Shown here: piece by piece, positions 51,612-61,900 of the stretch
Numbering within the stretch: position 1 is the stretch's first letter
Layout: each line of letters starts with the position of its first letter
From: Arthrobacter sp. 9V
GTDB taxonomy: Bacteria; Actinomycetota; Actinomycetes; Actinomycetales; Micrococcaceae
Length of the DNA stretch: 64,000 bases
NCBI RefSeq assembly: GCF_902506065.1
Contig: NZ_LR732912.1
Coordinates: 1,412,718-1,476,717 of the forward strand
Direction of reading: 5' to 3'
The notes under the pieces: model-generated
The model's input: the letters and a program-made list of their open reading frames with translations, nothing else
Databases searched by the model: none
What the model was told of the DNA's origin: nothing
Translations under genes and position numbers: made by a program

Positions 51612-54353
51612 GTGGCATCACTAATCGAAAAACTTCTCCGCACGGGTGACAAAAAGACACTCAAGACACTGCGGAACTATGCCGATTCCATCAATGCCCT
51701 GGAAGACACTTTCAAGTCCTTCTCGGACGCTGAAATCCGTGAGGAAACGGACCGGCTAAGGTCCCGTCACCAAGATGGCGAAACCTTGGAAGCACTCCTC
51801 CCGGAAGCCTTCGCCGCTGTCCGCGAAGCTTCCTCAAGGACCTTGGGAATGAGGCACTTCGATGTCCAGCTCATGGGTGGCGCCGCGCTACACCTTGGCA
51901 ACATCGCGGAAATGAAAACCGGTGAAGGCAAAACCCTTGTTGCCACAGCTCCTGCCTACCTCAATGCGCTTTCGGGCAAGGGTGTCCACGTTGTCACCGT
52001 GAACGACTACCTTGCCGAGTACCAGTCCGAACTCATGGGCAGGGTCTACCGGTTCCTTGGACTTAGCAGTGGTTGCATCCTGTCCAACCAGGACCCCACT
52101 GTGCGCCGGGAGCAGTACGCCGCTGATATCACCTACGGTACTAACAACGAATTCGGCTTCGATTATCTGCGCGACAACATGGCCTGGGATGCCAGTGAAC
52201 TGGTCCAGCGCGGGCACAACTTCGCGATCGTGGATGAGGTCGACTCCATCCTGATCGATGAAGCACGCACACCCCTGATCATTTCCGGTCCCGCGCAAGG
52301 TGACACCAACCGGTGGTACAGCGAATTTGCCAAAGTGGTCCTCCGATTGCAGCCCGACGTCGACTATGAGGTCGACGAGAAAAAGCGAACCGTGGGTGTG
52401 CTGGAAGCCGGCATTGAAAAGGTAGAGGACTACCTTGGTATTCAGAATCTTTACGAATCCGCCAACACCCCGCTGATCGGCTTCCTCAACAATGCGATCA
52501 AGGCCAAAGAACTCTTCAAGCGGGACAAAGACTACGTCATCCTCGACGGCGAGGTCCTGATCGTTGACGAGCACACCGGCCGAATCCTTGCCGGGCGTCG
52601 TTATAACGAAGGTATGCACCAGGCCATTGAGGCCAAGGAGAATGTAGAGATCAAGGCAGAGAACCAGACTCTCGCCACAGTGACACTCCAGAACTACTTC
52701 CGCATGTACTCCAAGCTGGCTGGTATGACCGGTACTGCCGAAACCGAAGCCGCAGAGTTCATGAGCACGTACAAGCTCGGCGTCGTACCCATCCCCACAA
52801 ACCGCGACATGCAGCGCATCGATCAGCCGGACCTCGTCTACAAGAATGAGGTGGTTAAGTTCGATGCTGTCGTTCAGGACATCGCTGAACGGCATGAGAA
52901 GGGCCAGCCCGTCCTCGTAGGTACCACCAGTGTTGAAAAGAGCGAGTACCTCTCAAAGCTCTTGGCCAAAGAAGGCATCCGTCATGAAGTCTTGAATGCC
53001 AAGAACCACGCGCGGGAAGCGTCCATCGTGGCTCAAGCCGGGCGCAAGGGCGCAGTTACCGTTGCAACCAACATGGCGGGCCGCGGTACGGATATCATGC
53101 TCGGCGGCAACGCCGAGTTCACGGCCATTGCCGAACTTGCCAAGCGCGGGCTGGATCCTGAAGAAAACTCGGAAGAGTACGAGGCCGCGTGGCCGGAGGC
53201 CTTGGCCGCAGCCAAACAAGCGGTCAAGGACGAGCACGAAGAAGTTTTGGACCTTGGTGGTTTGTATGTCCTTGGCACCGAGCGCCACGAGTCCCGGCGG
53301 ATCGATAACCAGTTACGTGGACGTTCCGGACGCCAAGGCGACCCCGGTGAATCCCGGTTCTACCTCTCCCTGACGGACGACCTCATGAGGTTGTTCAACT
53401 CAGGTGCGGCCGAACGACTCATGAACAGCTCCGTGCCTGACGATGTCGCGCTGGAGTCGAAGCTGGTGTCCCGTGCCATCGCATCGGCCCAAGGCCAGGT
53501 AGAGGGCCGCAACGCAGAGCAGCGCAAGAATGTCCTCAAATACGATGACGTCCTGAACCGCCAGCGTGAAGCCATTTACGGTGACCGTCGTAGGATCCTT
53601 GAAGGCGATGACCTGCACGAAAAGGTCCAGTTCTTCCTGGAAGACACCATCAACTCGCTCATTGATGCCGCGACTGCCGAGGGGTCCGGCGACGATTGGG
53701 ATTACAACCAGCTGTGGGCAAACCTCAAGACCTTGTACCCGGCAACCGTGACTTCCGAGGAAATCATTGACGAGGCAGGCGGTAAGTCCAGGGTCACTGC
53801 AGAGTTCCTGCGGGAGGAGATCCTCTCCGACGCCCGCCTTGTTTATCAGGCGCGGGAAGAAGCCATCGGCTCCGAGAGCATGCGCGAGCTTGAGCGCCGG
53901 GTGGTCCTCTCGGTCCTTGGCCGCAAATGGCAGGAACACCTCTACGAGATGGACTACCTCAAAGAGGGAATCGGGCTCCGTGCAATGGCCCAGCGCGATC
54001 CCCTGGTGGAATACCAGCGCGAAGGGTTTGTCATGTTCCAAAGCATGATGGAAGCCATTCGCGAGGAAAGCATTGGCTTCCTCTACAACCTCGAAGTTGA
54101 AGTAACACCGGCTGAAGACGTTGTAGTAGCAGACGATTCGGCCTCGGGCGCACATACAGAGCATCACGATCCGCAAATCCGCGCGGCCGGCCTTCAAGCG
54201 CCGGAGAAGCCTGCACAGCTCCAGTACACCGCGCCTGGAGAAGATGGGGCGACTCAGACACGCATCGAGGGGCGGGCATCTGGACGCTCAGGCAATCCTG
54301 CCAAAGCGGCGAGCCAGGACCAGCGGAAACAGGCAAAGAAGAAGCGTCGCTAG
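51612..54353 (+). CDS. secA: Protein translocase ATPase SecA
   Basis: 913-aa SecA motor that drives unfolded proteins through SecYEG. Walker A reads [15 protein letters not shown], the DEAD-like motif [18 protein letters not shown], and the second RecA domain [16 protein letters not shown] and [18 protein letters not shown]. The C-terminal tail is basic (QAKKKRR) and lacks the CxC...CH zinc finger, as in other actinobacterial SecA1. The start is GTG. A strong terminator follows immediately. Confidence 0.97.
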   Translation: MASLIEKLLRTGDKKTLKTLRNYADSINALEDTFKSFSDAEIREETDRLRSRHQDGETLEALLPEAFAAVREASSRTLGMRHFDVQLMGGAALHLGNIAEMKTGEGKTLVATAPAYLNALSGKGVHVVTVNDYLAEYQSELMGRVYRFLGLSSGCILSNQDPTVRREQYAADITYGTNNEFGFDYLRDNMAWDASELVQRGHNFAIVDEVDSILIDEARTPLIISGPAQGDTNRWYSEFAKVVLRLQPDVDYEVDEKKRTVGVLEAGIEKVEDYLGIQNLYESANTPLIGFLNNAIKAKELFKRDKDYVILDGEVLIVDEHTGRILAGRRYNEGMHQAIEAKENVEIKAENQTLATVTLQNYFRMYSKLAGMTGTAETEAAEFMSTYKLGVVPIPTNRDMQRIDQPDLVYKNEVVKFDAVVQDIAERHEKGQPVLVGTTSVEKSEYLSKLLAKEGIRHEVLNAKNHAREASIVAQAGRKGAVTVATNMAGRGTDIMLGGNAEFTAIAELAKRGLDPEENSEEYEAAWPEALAAAKQAVKDEHEEVLDLGGLYVLGTERHESRRIDNQLRGRSGRQGDPGESRFYLSLTDDLMRLFNSGAAERLMNSSVPDDVALESKLVSRAIASAQGQVEGRNAEQRKNVLKYDDVLNRQREAIYGDRRRILEGDDLHEKVQFFLEDTINSLIDAATAEGSGDDWDYNQLWANLKTLYPATVTSEEIIDEAGGKSRVTAEFLREEILSDARLVYQAREEAIGSESMRELERRVVLSVLGRKWQEHLYEMDYLKEGIGLRAMAQRDPLVEYQREGFVMFQSMMEAIREESIGFLYNLEVEVTPAEDVVVADDSASGAHTEHHDPQIRAAGLQAPEKPAQLQYTAPGEDGATQTRIEGRASGRSGNPAKAASQDQRKQAKKKRR

Positions 54354-54379
54354 CCCGCTACCGTTATGTGACCTCTTAA

Positions 54380-54418
54380 AAGGGTGAAGCCCGGACTAAA
54401 CGTCCGGGCTTCACCCTT
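54380..54418. terminator. Rho-independent terminator after secA
   Basis: AAGGGTGAAGCCCGGAC pairs perfectly over 17 bp with its complement across a TAAAC loop, followed by CT. It separates secA from the convergent Rv3235-type gene and can act in both directions. Confidence 0.92.
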
Positions 54419-54446
54419 CTAATACCGAGGCTTTGACTGGTTGTGC

Positions 54447-54869
54447 CTACCCAATTTCCAACGCGGTAACCTGCCAAACTCCATCCAGCCGCTCCAGCCT
54501 CATGGCAACGGCACGGCACCGCTGTTCTTCCGCCACTACGATGCTTGCCTCACAAATGGATGCGGAAATGGAACAGACCCGAACGGAACGGACCATGGGA
54601 CTGCGGTGCGGTTGAGAAGTACCTCGGCTTCTGGCTGCGTGCTTTCGCGTCAATGCTGCACGATGCTGGAGGGACACGTAGCAGTCCGAATCCAGTGAGC
54701 GGGAGAGTTGGTGCACAGGGCGGGTGCCTGCCAGTACTTCCAGGGCTGCCTGCGCAATGCTCCGGGCAACGAGTCGGACGTCGATGTCCGGTGTGCCCTG
54801 GCCGATCGCAGGTGTTGTACGTGATGTGCTCGTACGCTTTGCTGGTCGGGTTGTTGTTGCAAGGGTCAT
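54447..54869 (-). CDS. Rv3235-type conserved actinobacterial protein
   Basis: 140-aa protein found beside secA in many Actinobacteria. Core features are VARSIAQAALEVLAGTRPVH, QLSRSLDSDCY and the C-terminal RLERLDGVWQVTALEIG. The fold of the second half resembles a small beta-rich NTF2-like or DUF domain, but this is uncertain. The ATG at 54869 is chosen since AGAGG sits 7 nt upstream; ATG codons at 54875 and 54890 are worse placed. Function unknown. Confidence 0.75.
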   Translation of the reverse strand: MTLATTTRPAKRTSTSRTTPAIGQGTPDIDVRLVARSIAQAALEVLAGTRPVHQLSRSLDSDCYVSLQHRAALTRKHAARSRGTSQPHRSPMVRSVRVCSISASICEASIVVAEEQRCRAVAMRLERLDGVWQVTALEIG

Positions 54870-55047
54870 GGTCATACCTCTGGCATTCACTACATGAGCT
54901 GCAGCGTGGGGACGCTTTGCTCGATGGCTTCTGCTGGGATGACGCTAGGAATTGGTTTTGAGAATGTGGACGTTTGCCCCTGAGCGGACGGTCCTTGTAA
55001 AGAAGGCGGGCACTGTAGGCCCGGCACTGTTGGCTTGGTGCGGGTGG

Positions 55048-55830
55048 CTAGCTTGGTGCGGGTGGTTGGAGAATCTGCCCCGCAAGCAGCACAGCGGGGT
55101 CGCTTCCGATGACTGCCCGGTTGGCGGAGTACCACTTGGGCCACGTCCGTGCGACCTCCACGTCGGTGGCAAAGGGTCCCAACCTGGAGGCCGCAATAGA
55201 CCAGAGCGAATCGCCATCCCTGACCACGACGGCTGCCTCTGCCGGTAGGGTGGTTGAGCGCATCGACTGTCGGCTGAGCAGCCCCGGATCGGGTACGGGA
55301 GTCCTCGGGTGCCACCGCGGGTCATTGGACCGGGAGGCATGGATGTCTTCGGAGAACGGTGGAGTGGAACTCACCCGATTCAAGGAACCAGGCTTCCATG
55401 CCGCTTGCCCGGGCGCCATGTTGTGGGGAGACGCACTATGCCAGCCTGGCTCAGGTGACACGATATCCGCTTGGGCTACGCCTACGCCCAGAACATTCAG
55501 GCTCATGACAGCCGCCGCGAGCCGCAACATAAAGGCCGGACTGAACTTGGAGAGGAAGTCAGCTCCTTTCCTGCGCCCAGTTCGATGCAACACCGAGGCC
55601 AGGAAGGCTATCAGGAAGGTCAGCGCCCACCATGCGACAACCGACAGTCCTGCGGCGCTGGCAGAAAAACCGAGAAGGTGTTCGAAGGTGAAATTCTGCC
55701 TGTGCCGCTCAGCATCCTGCCACTGCGCCAGGAGCATATTACCTACAACTACTAAGGTGATCCCCAAGCCGAAAACGAATGCTGCGAGGGCGAAGTCACT
55801 ACGCCATGCCTTTACCACTGAAGCCCCCAT
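55048..55830 (-). CDS. LysM-domain membrane protein
   Basis: 260-aa protein with three hydrophobic segments (FALAAFVFGLGITLVVVGNM, LSVVAWWALTFLIAFLASVL and FMLRLAAAVMSLNVLGVG), a Pro/Ser-rich linker, and a C-terminal LysM-type domain (VVVRDGDSLWSIAASRLGP ... VEVARTWPKWYSANRAVIG). LysM binds peptidoglycan, so the protein probably anchors a membrane site to the wall. The ATG at 55830 is chosen because residues further upstream are atypical and overlap the 10-bp repeats. It is divergent from the small gene at 55967. Confidence 0.75.
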   Translation of the reverse strand: MGASVVKAWRSDFALAAFVFGLGITLVVVGNMLLAQWQDAERHRQNFTFEHLLGFSASAAGLSVVAWWALTFLIAFLASVLHRTGRRKGADFLSKFSPAFMLRLAAAVMSLNVLGVGVAQADIVSPEPGWHSASPHNMAPGQAAWKPGSLNRVSSTPPFSEDIHASRSNDPRWHPRTPVPDPGLLSRQSMRSTTLPAEAAVVVRDGDSLWSIAASRLGPFATDVEVARTWPKWYSANRAVIGSDPAVLLAGQILQPPAPS

Positions 55831-55836
55831 GCTTTG

Positions 55837-55866
55837 TTTGATGCACTTTGATGCAGTTTGATCTAA
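55837..55866 (-). repeat. Three 10-bp phased direct repeats upstream of the LysM gene
   Basis: TTTGATGCAC, TTTGATGCAG and TTTGATCTAA follow each other with an exact 10-bp period, placing each copy on the same face of the helix. A pair of ACACATT repeats follows at about 55870-55885. They lie between divergent genes and look like a binding array for a head-to-tail oligomer. Confidence 0.6.
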
Positions 55867-55966
55867 TTTACACATTCTGAACACATTTGCGTTGTTGTGT
55901 CTACTTCCAATCCTGATGTACCTCAAGGATTCGCGACGCACCTATGATGCAGCCTAGTCTGACCAC

Positions 55967-56554
55967 ATGAGATGGGACTCTCTCTTCAGCGATTTGGAAG
56001 GACAATTCTCGGATGCGCGTGCCTTGGAGGCCGAAGCCGAAATAACAGAGCGGGCAAGGGTTGAGCTCGCAGGCATCGAACTGGGGGACCGTCTCCGTGG
56101 AGCCCTGGGAGCGGAAATCAAGGTCGTCCTCATTGACGGACGGGTCTTACGTGGACGGCTGAGCCACGTGGGAAGCGAATGGCTCGTTCTGACGGAGAAG
56201 GTGCGGCAGTGGTTGTTGCCTCTTTCCTCCATACTGTCTTACCAAGGCCTGGGGAGAGTGGCGCTGAAGTCTGAATCGCGGATACAGCAGTCGCTGGGAA
56301 TCGCTTCTGCGCTAAGGGCGCTGGCGCGGGACCGCGCTGAGTTGGTTGTTCATCTGAAGGTGGCGGCAGGTGATGGATACAAGGTGCAGGGAGTGATGGA
56401 CAGGGTGGGTCGGGATTACTTTGACCTTGCAGTCCTCCAGCACGGCGAAGTGCGAAGGGCCGGCAATGTAGCAACGGTCATGACCATCCCCTTCGGTTCG
56501 TTGGCGGCGCTTTGTTCAGCGGGCAACCAGAGCTTCAGCAGCGGCAGTGGCTAG
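55967..56554 (+). CDS. Conserved hypothetical protein with possible Sm-like segment
   Basis: 195-aa soluble protein with no signal peptide. An N-terminal helical, Glu/Ala-rich part is followed by EIKVVLIDGRVLRGRLSHVG, which looks like an Sm/LSm-type beta strand pair, and a second similar pattern LKVAAGDGYKVQGVMDRVG. Two tandem Sm-like barrels are possible but not proven. I do not recognise a named family. Its last four bases overlap the stop of the convergent HTH gene, a tail-to-tail arrangement. Confidence 0.65.
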   Translation: MRWDSLFSDLEGQFSDARALEAEAEITERARVELAGIELGDRLRGALGAEIKVVLIDGRVLRGRLSHVGSEWLVLTEKVRQWLLPLSSILSYQGLGRVALKSESRIQQSLGIASALRALARDRAELVVHLKVAAGDGYKVQGVMDRVGRDYFDLAVLQHGEVRRAGNVATVMTIPFGSLAALCSAGNQSFSSGSG

Positions 56555-56772
56555 GATCGGCCGGTCTTGACCTTGGCCTCTTCGATCATGCGGCCTGCTT
56601 CTGCGTAGCGATCCTCAATGTATTGCTCCAACATCTTTTCCTCAATGCGCCACTGTCCCCGGCCGCCCACTTGAATGGCCTTCAGCTCGCCGCTGCGGAC
56701 CAAGGCATAGGCCTGAGGTGAATTAATTTGAAGTTGTTCTGCGACGTCCGCAAGAGTCAGGAATCGGGGCAT
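56551..56772 (-). CDS. Small excisionase/BldC-type helix-turn-helix protein
   Basis: 73-aa DNA-binding protein of the excisionase/MerR-like group. The HTH is TLADVAEQLQINSPQAYALV followed by a wing with VGGRGQWRIEE and a helical tail. The ATG at 56772 has no strong ribosome site; longer in-frame starts to 56973 would overlap the divergent SAF gene. It resembles BldC in size and domain type, but the match is not close. It may bind the repeat array at 55837-55866; this is a hypothesis. Confidence 0.7.
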   Translation of the reverse strand: MPRFLTLADVAEQLQINSPQAYALVRSGELKAIQVGGRGQWRIEEKMLEQYIEDRYAEAGRMIEEAKVKTGRS

Positions 56773-56809
56773 GGCTTCATTTTGCCACCGTTGCTGCCGT
56801 TTGGTGTAG

Positions 56810-56818
56810 TTATCCACA
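56810..56818. promoter_or_regulatory. Consensus DnaA-box sequence TTATCCACA
   Basis: A perfect DnaA box lies between the divergent HTH and SAF genes. Another lies at 48309-48317 after lpqB. Single copies may arise by chance; no cluster typical of an origin is present. Confidence 0.3.
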
Positions 56819-56927
56819 GTTTCGGCCCTTTTGGGGGCAATGGCTTTGGATCCGCGAAAACGCGCCGGTAAGAATAGGAAGGCAGGCGCTTTTGCCATGC
56901 CGTAACTCATAGCGGGGGAGCAGGAAA

Positions 56928-57569
56928 ATGGGTCAAAGTGCCGGCGTCGCCGCCAGGCTAAAGAAGCCGTCATGGAAAGATCCCCGGCTACTTATCGGAA
57001 TCCTGTTGGTTCTCGGCTCCATCGCAGGGGTCATTGCCTTGGTAGGCACTGCCGACAGGACAACGCAGGTTTTCGCGGCCAGGGATGACATCGCGGTAGG
57101 CCAGACGATCACGCCGGAGGACCTTTCCATTGTCAAGGTGCGCTTGGATGACGTCGAAGCCGGCTACCTTACTGTGGAGCATGGGCTCGTAGAGGGCAAA
57201 GTTGCACTGCAGCGGATAGGCAAGAATCACTTGATCCCTCGCGACAGCCTTGGGCTTGCTGACGCGTTGGACCGCAAACCCGTGGCCATTGCCATGGAGG
57301 AAGAACTGCCTGCGCAGGCTGTTCCAGGTGCCAGGGTTGACGTCTGGGTTTCAATGCCGGGTTCCAGCAGTGCTTTTGATGAACCGGAACTGCTTTTGCC
57401 GAGCGCTGAGATTGCCGCGATGACTGCCGGAAATTCCACCTTGGGATCGGCCAAAACCACTGTGGTGATGGTGCTGGTGACGGACGAGCAGATGCCAAAA
57501 TTGCTGGGTGCCCTGGCCAACAAGGCTAAGGTCTCAGTGGTCTGGAATCCCGCAGGCGTAGTCCGATGA
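56928..57569 (+). CDS. SAF-domain membrane protein (CpaB/FlgA-like)
   Basis: 213-aa protein with one N-terminal transmembrane helix (LLIGILLVLGSIAGVIALVG) and a SAF domain of about 80 residues (VFAARDDIAVGQTITPEDLS to HLIPRDSLG), as in CpaB of Flp pilus systems. No other pilus gene is present. Its ATGA overlap with the ATPase gene suggests that the two proteins work together at the membrane. The ATG at 56928 is preceded by a GGGGGAGCAGG site. Confidence 0.85.
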   Translation: MGQSAGVAARLKKPSWKDPRLLIGILLVLGSIAGVIALVGTADRTTQVFAARDDIAVGQTITPEDLSIVKVRLDDVEAGYLTVEHGLVEGKVALQRIGKNHLIPRDSLGLADALDRKPVAIAMEEELPAQAVPGARVDVWVSMPGSSSAFDEPELLLPSAEIAAMTAGNSTLGSAKTTVVMVLVTDEQMPKLLGALANKAKVSVVWNPAGVVR

Positions 57570-58879
57570 GCATTCCTGTTGTTACTGTCGGTTCTGCCCA
57601 GGAGGCAGTGGTGGGCGGGTTGGAGCGATTGCACGGCCCCGTGACCGTGGTTCGCCGTTGTTCGGAGCTTGCTGAACTTATTGCTGCCTGCCAAAGCGGC
57701 CTCGCTGTGGCCGCTGTCGTGGCAGAAGGTTGCGAGGAACTCACCACTACGCTGGTTGATCGCCTCGGGGCTGTGGGTGTGTCGATCATTGCCCTCACGG
57801 ATGATCCGGCTGAGACCAGGAGACTGTCCTCCATAGGCGCAGTACCGGCTGTGACGGGCATCGAGGCTGCCGATCTCGCTGCCAAAATCTCGGAGGCGGT
57901 GGGTCGCCAGAGCCGACAAAGCGGGCCTGTGCCCGCTCGAGACGCCGGATTTGCAGATCCAGGGGCGGGCCTGAAGTTGATGCCCGTGACGGACCCTGTG
58001 GATGAGGCTGCGCCCGGGGGAGGGGGTCAGATCATCGCCGTGTGGGGACCGATCGGCTCTCCGGGAAGAACGCTCCTCGCCGTTAACATCGCTGCGGAGC
58101 TGGCAGCGGAGGGAAAATCGGTCATTCTCGTGGATGCTGACAGTTACGGTGCAAGCGTATCGGCTGTGCTCGGCCTCTTGGATGAGTCAGCAGGCATGGC
58201 CCAGGCCTGCCGATTGGCGGACCAAGGCTTGCTCGACGTTGAAGCTCTCAGCGCGGTGGCCAGTCCCGTCTTCACTAAAGGCGGGACATTCAGGGTTCTC
58301 ACGGGTACCACCAGGGCGGATCGTTGGACCGAACTCAGGGCGGGGGCCGTCTCGACGGTTCTGGATGCGGCCCGGCAATTGGCAGATCATGTTGTGGTTG
58401 ACACAGGTTTCTGCTTGGAATCTGATGAAGAGCTTAGCTTCGACACTTTGGCTCCGCGCCGGAATGCTGCCACACTGCGCAGCTTGGAAATGGCCGATGT
58501 CGTCTTTGCCATAGGTGCAGCGGATGCGATTGGAGTACCGCGTCTGGTACGGGGCCTGGCGGAGCTTGAATCCGCGCTTCCGGAGGTATCCCCCCGTGTT
58601 GTGCTGAACAAGGTGAAACGCTCGGCGGTAGGCCATTCGCCCAACCAGCAACTGGACGATGCCTGGGACCGGTACGGCCCGGGAGTAGGGGTTGATGCCT
58701 ATCTACCAGCTGACCCCGGGGCCTGTGATGCCGCCCTCCGGTCAGGCATGGTGCTGATGGAAATCGCACCTGACTCGGCTTTAAGAAGGGCCATAGCCGC
58801 ATTGGTCTGTGCACCCGTCCAGCAAAATGACAGTTCCTTTGGCCGAACTATCAGAGCTTTGCACCTCCTAAAGCGCTAG
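57566..58879 (+). CDS. CpaE/ParA-like ATPase with degenerate Walker A
   Basis: 437-aa protein. The N-terminal ~130 residues resemble a receiver-like or CpaE N-domain (LERLHGPVTVVRRCSELAEL). The rest is a ParA/MinD-type fold with VWGPIGSPGRTLLAVNIAAE where Walker A should be: the deviant GKGGxGKT motif has Arg in place of the essential Lys and lacks the signature Lys. The downstream switch VILVDADSYGASVSAVLGLL is retained, so it may bind nucleotide poorly or act as a scaffold. It overlaps the SAF gene and is likely part of a Tad/CpaE-like membrane positioning pair. Confidence 0.82.
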   Translation: MSIPVVTVGSAQEAVVGGLERLHGPVTVVRRCSELAELIAACQSGLAVAAVVAEGCEELTTTLVDRLGAVGVSIIALTDDPAETRRLSSIGAVPAVTGIEAADLAAKISEAVGRQSRQSGPVPARDAGFADPGAGLKLMPVTDPVDEAAPGGGGQIIAVWGPIGSPGRTLLAVNIAAELAAEGKSVILVDADSYGASVSAVLGLLDESAGMAQACRLADQGLLDVEALSAVASPVFTKGGTFRVLTGTTRADRWTELRAGAVSTVLDAARQLADHVVVDTGFCLESDEELSFDTLAPRRNAATLRSLEMADVVFAIGAADAIGVPRLVRGLAELESALPEVSPRVVLNKVKRSAVGHSPNQQLDDAWDRYGPGVGVDAYLPADPGACDAALRSGMVLMEIAPDSALRRAIAALVCAPVQQNDSSFGRTIRALHLLKR

Positions 58880-58936
58880 GGTCGAGTTGTGGGCTGCAGA
58901 GTCGCAGCAATCAACATGTGATGGAGGCGTTTGTAG

Positions 58937-61900
58937 ATGTCGTCAGGATCCAGCGTGGAGGATCGGTCCGATGCAGCAGTTGTCCGTGAAGGGTTCTTCG
59001 GTGACTACTATGAACACCTTGCAGAGGAGGATGCACGAGCGTATTCACCTGAGGTCTTGATTGCGCGGGCAACCAAGCACAGAGATGTGGCCCAGTCGCG
59101 TCGACCCGGAAACGCCGTCGTCCAAATCGCCGGTGAGCCCGAACGGAGCGTCGTTTATATTGTTACTGACGATATGCCGTTCCTCGTTGACTCCGTCAAT
59201 GCAGAACTTGTTCGCCAGAACTGCGCAATCCGTTTAGTGATGCACCCGTTGTTCGTAGTCACCCGGGATCGGGAGTCAGGCGAGCTCAGCGGCATTTCAA
59301 GGGTCCCTTCGAACGTTGGCATATCAAGTGGCGACACCGCTGCGCTCCCCAGCATCGCCCATCTCCTGGGCGATGGCGATAACGCCTCACATATGGAGTC
59401 ATGGATCGCGGTCGAAATTGACCGGGTGAGTGATGATGCGCGCGACGAACTGATCGCCGGGCTCCAGCGCGTTCTCGGCGACGTCAGGGCCGCTGTAGAG
59501 GACTGGCCCAAGATGCGCAGCAAGGCGCTCGAGCTGGCGGAGGCGTTGGGCGGAGTCACCCACCCTGAGCAAGTGGCCGAACTCAGGCAAGCACAAGACC
59601 TCTTGCGTTGGCTCGACAATGGAAACTTCACGTTCCTTGGTTACCGCGAATACGACCTCGTGGATGAGAACGGTGAGGATGTTCTTCAGCTCCGTGAGGA
59701 CAGCGGTCTCGGGCTTCTGCGCGCCGGGGACACCACGCGTCAAGTCCAGCACCTCACCGATGCCGGCCGTAAGCGCGCAAGGGAGAAGCGCGCCCTGGTG
59801 ATTACCAAGGCGAATTCGCGCTCCACAGTGCACCGACCCGCCTACCTCGATTACATCGGCGTCAAAAGTTTCGATGCGATGGGCAACGTTAATGGCGAAC
59901 GCCGCTTTATCGGACTTTTCGCAACAAGTGCGTACACCGGATCCGTGCGCAGTATTCCGATCGTTCGGGACAAAGTGGACGCTGTTCTTCGGAACGCCGG
60001 TTTCCCCATCGACTCCCATTCCGGCAAAGATCTTCTAGGGATCCTTGAAACGTACCCCCGCGACGAACTCTTCCAGATCGAGATTCCCGATCTGGCCGCC
60101 ACGGCCACGGGGATCCAGCGACTCCAGGAGCGTCGGCGGACCAAGCTGTTCCTGCGTCCGGACATCTACGGCCGGTTCATGTCAGCAGTGGTCTACTTGC
60201 CCCGTGACCGATACACCACCAGCGTTCGCCTCCGGATCGAGCAGGAACTTCGCGAAACGTTCCACGCCGAGAGCATCGACTACGAGGCCAGGATCACTGA
60301 GTCGGCATTGGCTCGTGTTTTCTTCCGGATCAGGTTGCCCCGCACAGCTGAACTGGCCGAAGTCGACGTCAAAGAGCTGGAACAACGGCTTATGCGTGCG
60401 TCCCGGTCCTGGAGCGAAGGCATCTCGGAGGTTCTCCGCGAGCACCGGTCTTCCGCGGACGCCGATGTCCTGTCTGCGCTATGGGCCGAGGCGTTCCCTG
60501 CCGGCTACCGCGTCGACTACGAAGTGGAAGACGCACTTGAGGACATCGAACGCTTCGAGAAATACGGGGCGCAGGCAGAGCGGGCAGGACGGGTTACCAA
60601 GCAAATCAGGCCCGGCGTCCACGTATATCTTCCCGAGGGTGCCGGTGATGCCCTGGAAGAGGATGCCCGGGTCAAGCTTTACTTGATGGAGCCCAAGAGC
60701 CTTAGCCAAATCCTTCCCTACTTCCACAACCTCGGCCTTGAGGTCCTGGATGAGCGGCCCTTCGAAATTGAAACCTCAGATCATCGCGACTTCTTCTTGT
60801 ACGATCTCGGACTCAAGTACCCTGCGGGTGTGGACCCCTTGGCCACAGGGGAGCTTCTGAGCGATTCCTTCGGCGCAGCCATCACGGGCGCTGTCGAGTC
60901 GGACAACTTTGACCGGCTGGTGCTCCGCGAAGGCATCCACTGGCGTCAAGTGGTGGTGCTCCGCGCCTACGCCAAGTACATGCGGCAAATGGGCAACACC
61001 AACTCGTTCGGATTTATCGCTGACACGCTCTTGGGTAACCCTGACGTTGCGCGGGGGCTTAACGAGCTCTTCTCCGCGCGCTTTGACCCCTCTGTTGCCG
61101 AAGAGCAACGGCCCGAACGTCAGGCTGCAGCGCGGACAGCACTCGCGGAGTCGATTGACCAGGTGGCCACGTTGGATGCGGACCGGGTCCTGCGTACCTT
61201 CGTGAACCTTATTGAGTCGACTCTGCGGACTAATTACTACCAAAACAAGGATTACCTCAGCTTCAAGCTGGACCCGACATCCATTGAGGGTCTTCCCTTC
61301 CCACGCCCCATGTACGAGATCTGGGTTTACTCTCCGAGAGTCGAAGGTGTGCACCTACGGTTCGGCAAGGTAGCCCGCGGTGGCCTACGTTGGTCCGACC
61401 GCCGGGAGGACTTCCGGACCGAGATCCTGGGCCTCGTCAAGGCGCAAACCGTCAAGAACGCCGTCATCGTTCCCACGGGCGCCAAGGGCGGTTTCTTCGC
61501 CAAGAAGCTTCCTAATCCGGCGGTGGACAGGGCCGCGTGGATGGCTGAAGGAATCGAGAGCTACAAGACGTTCATCCGGGGCCTTCTGGACATCACGGAC
61601 AACCTTGTTACCTCAGCAGAGGGCGAAAGGCTCGTGCCGCCGTCGGACGTTGTCCGGCACGACGGTGACGATTCATACCTCGTTGTGGCAGCGGACAAGG
61701 GCACCGCTACGTTCTCCGATACCGCCAACGGGCTGGCTGCCGAGTACGGCTTCTGGCTGGGTGACGCCTTTGCTTCCGGCGGTTCTGTGGGCTACGACCA
61801 CAAAGCCATGGGCATCACTGCGCGCGGAGCATGGGAGTCAGTCAAACGGCACTTCAGCGAACTCGACCTTGATACCCAGACGGAGGAATTCACGGTTGTT

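Noticed and set aside
53700..54353. Frameshift or lost zinc finger in SecA
   Set aside because: The frame is intact to a normal stop, and absence of the C-terminal zinc finger is usual for actinobacterial SecA1.
56773..56973. Longer form of the small HTH protein
   Set aside because: It would overlap the divergent SAF gene and adds residues with no resemblance to the family; the HTH starts directly after the ATG at 56772.
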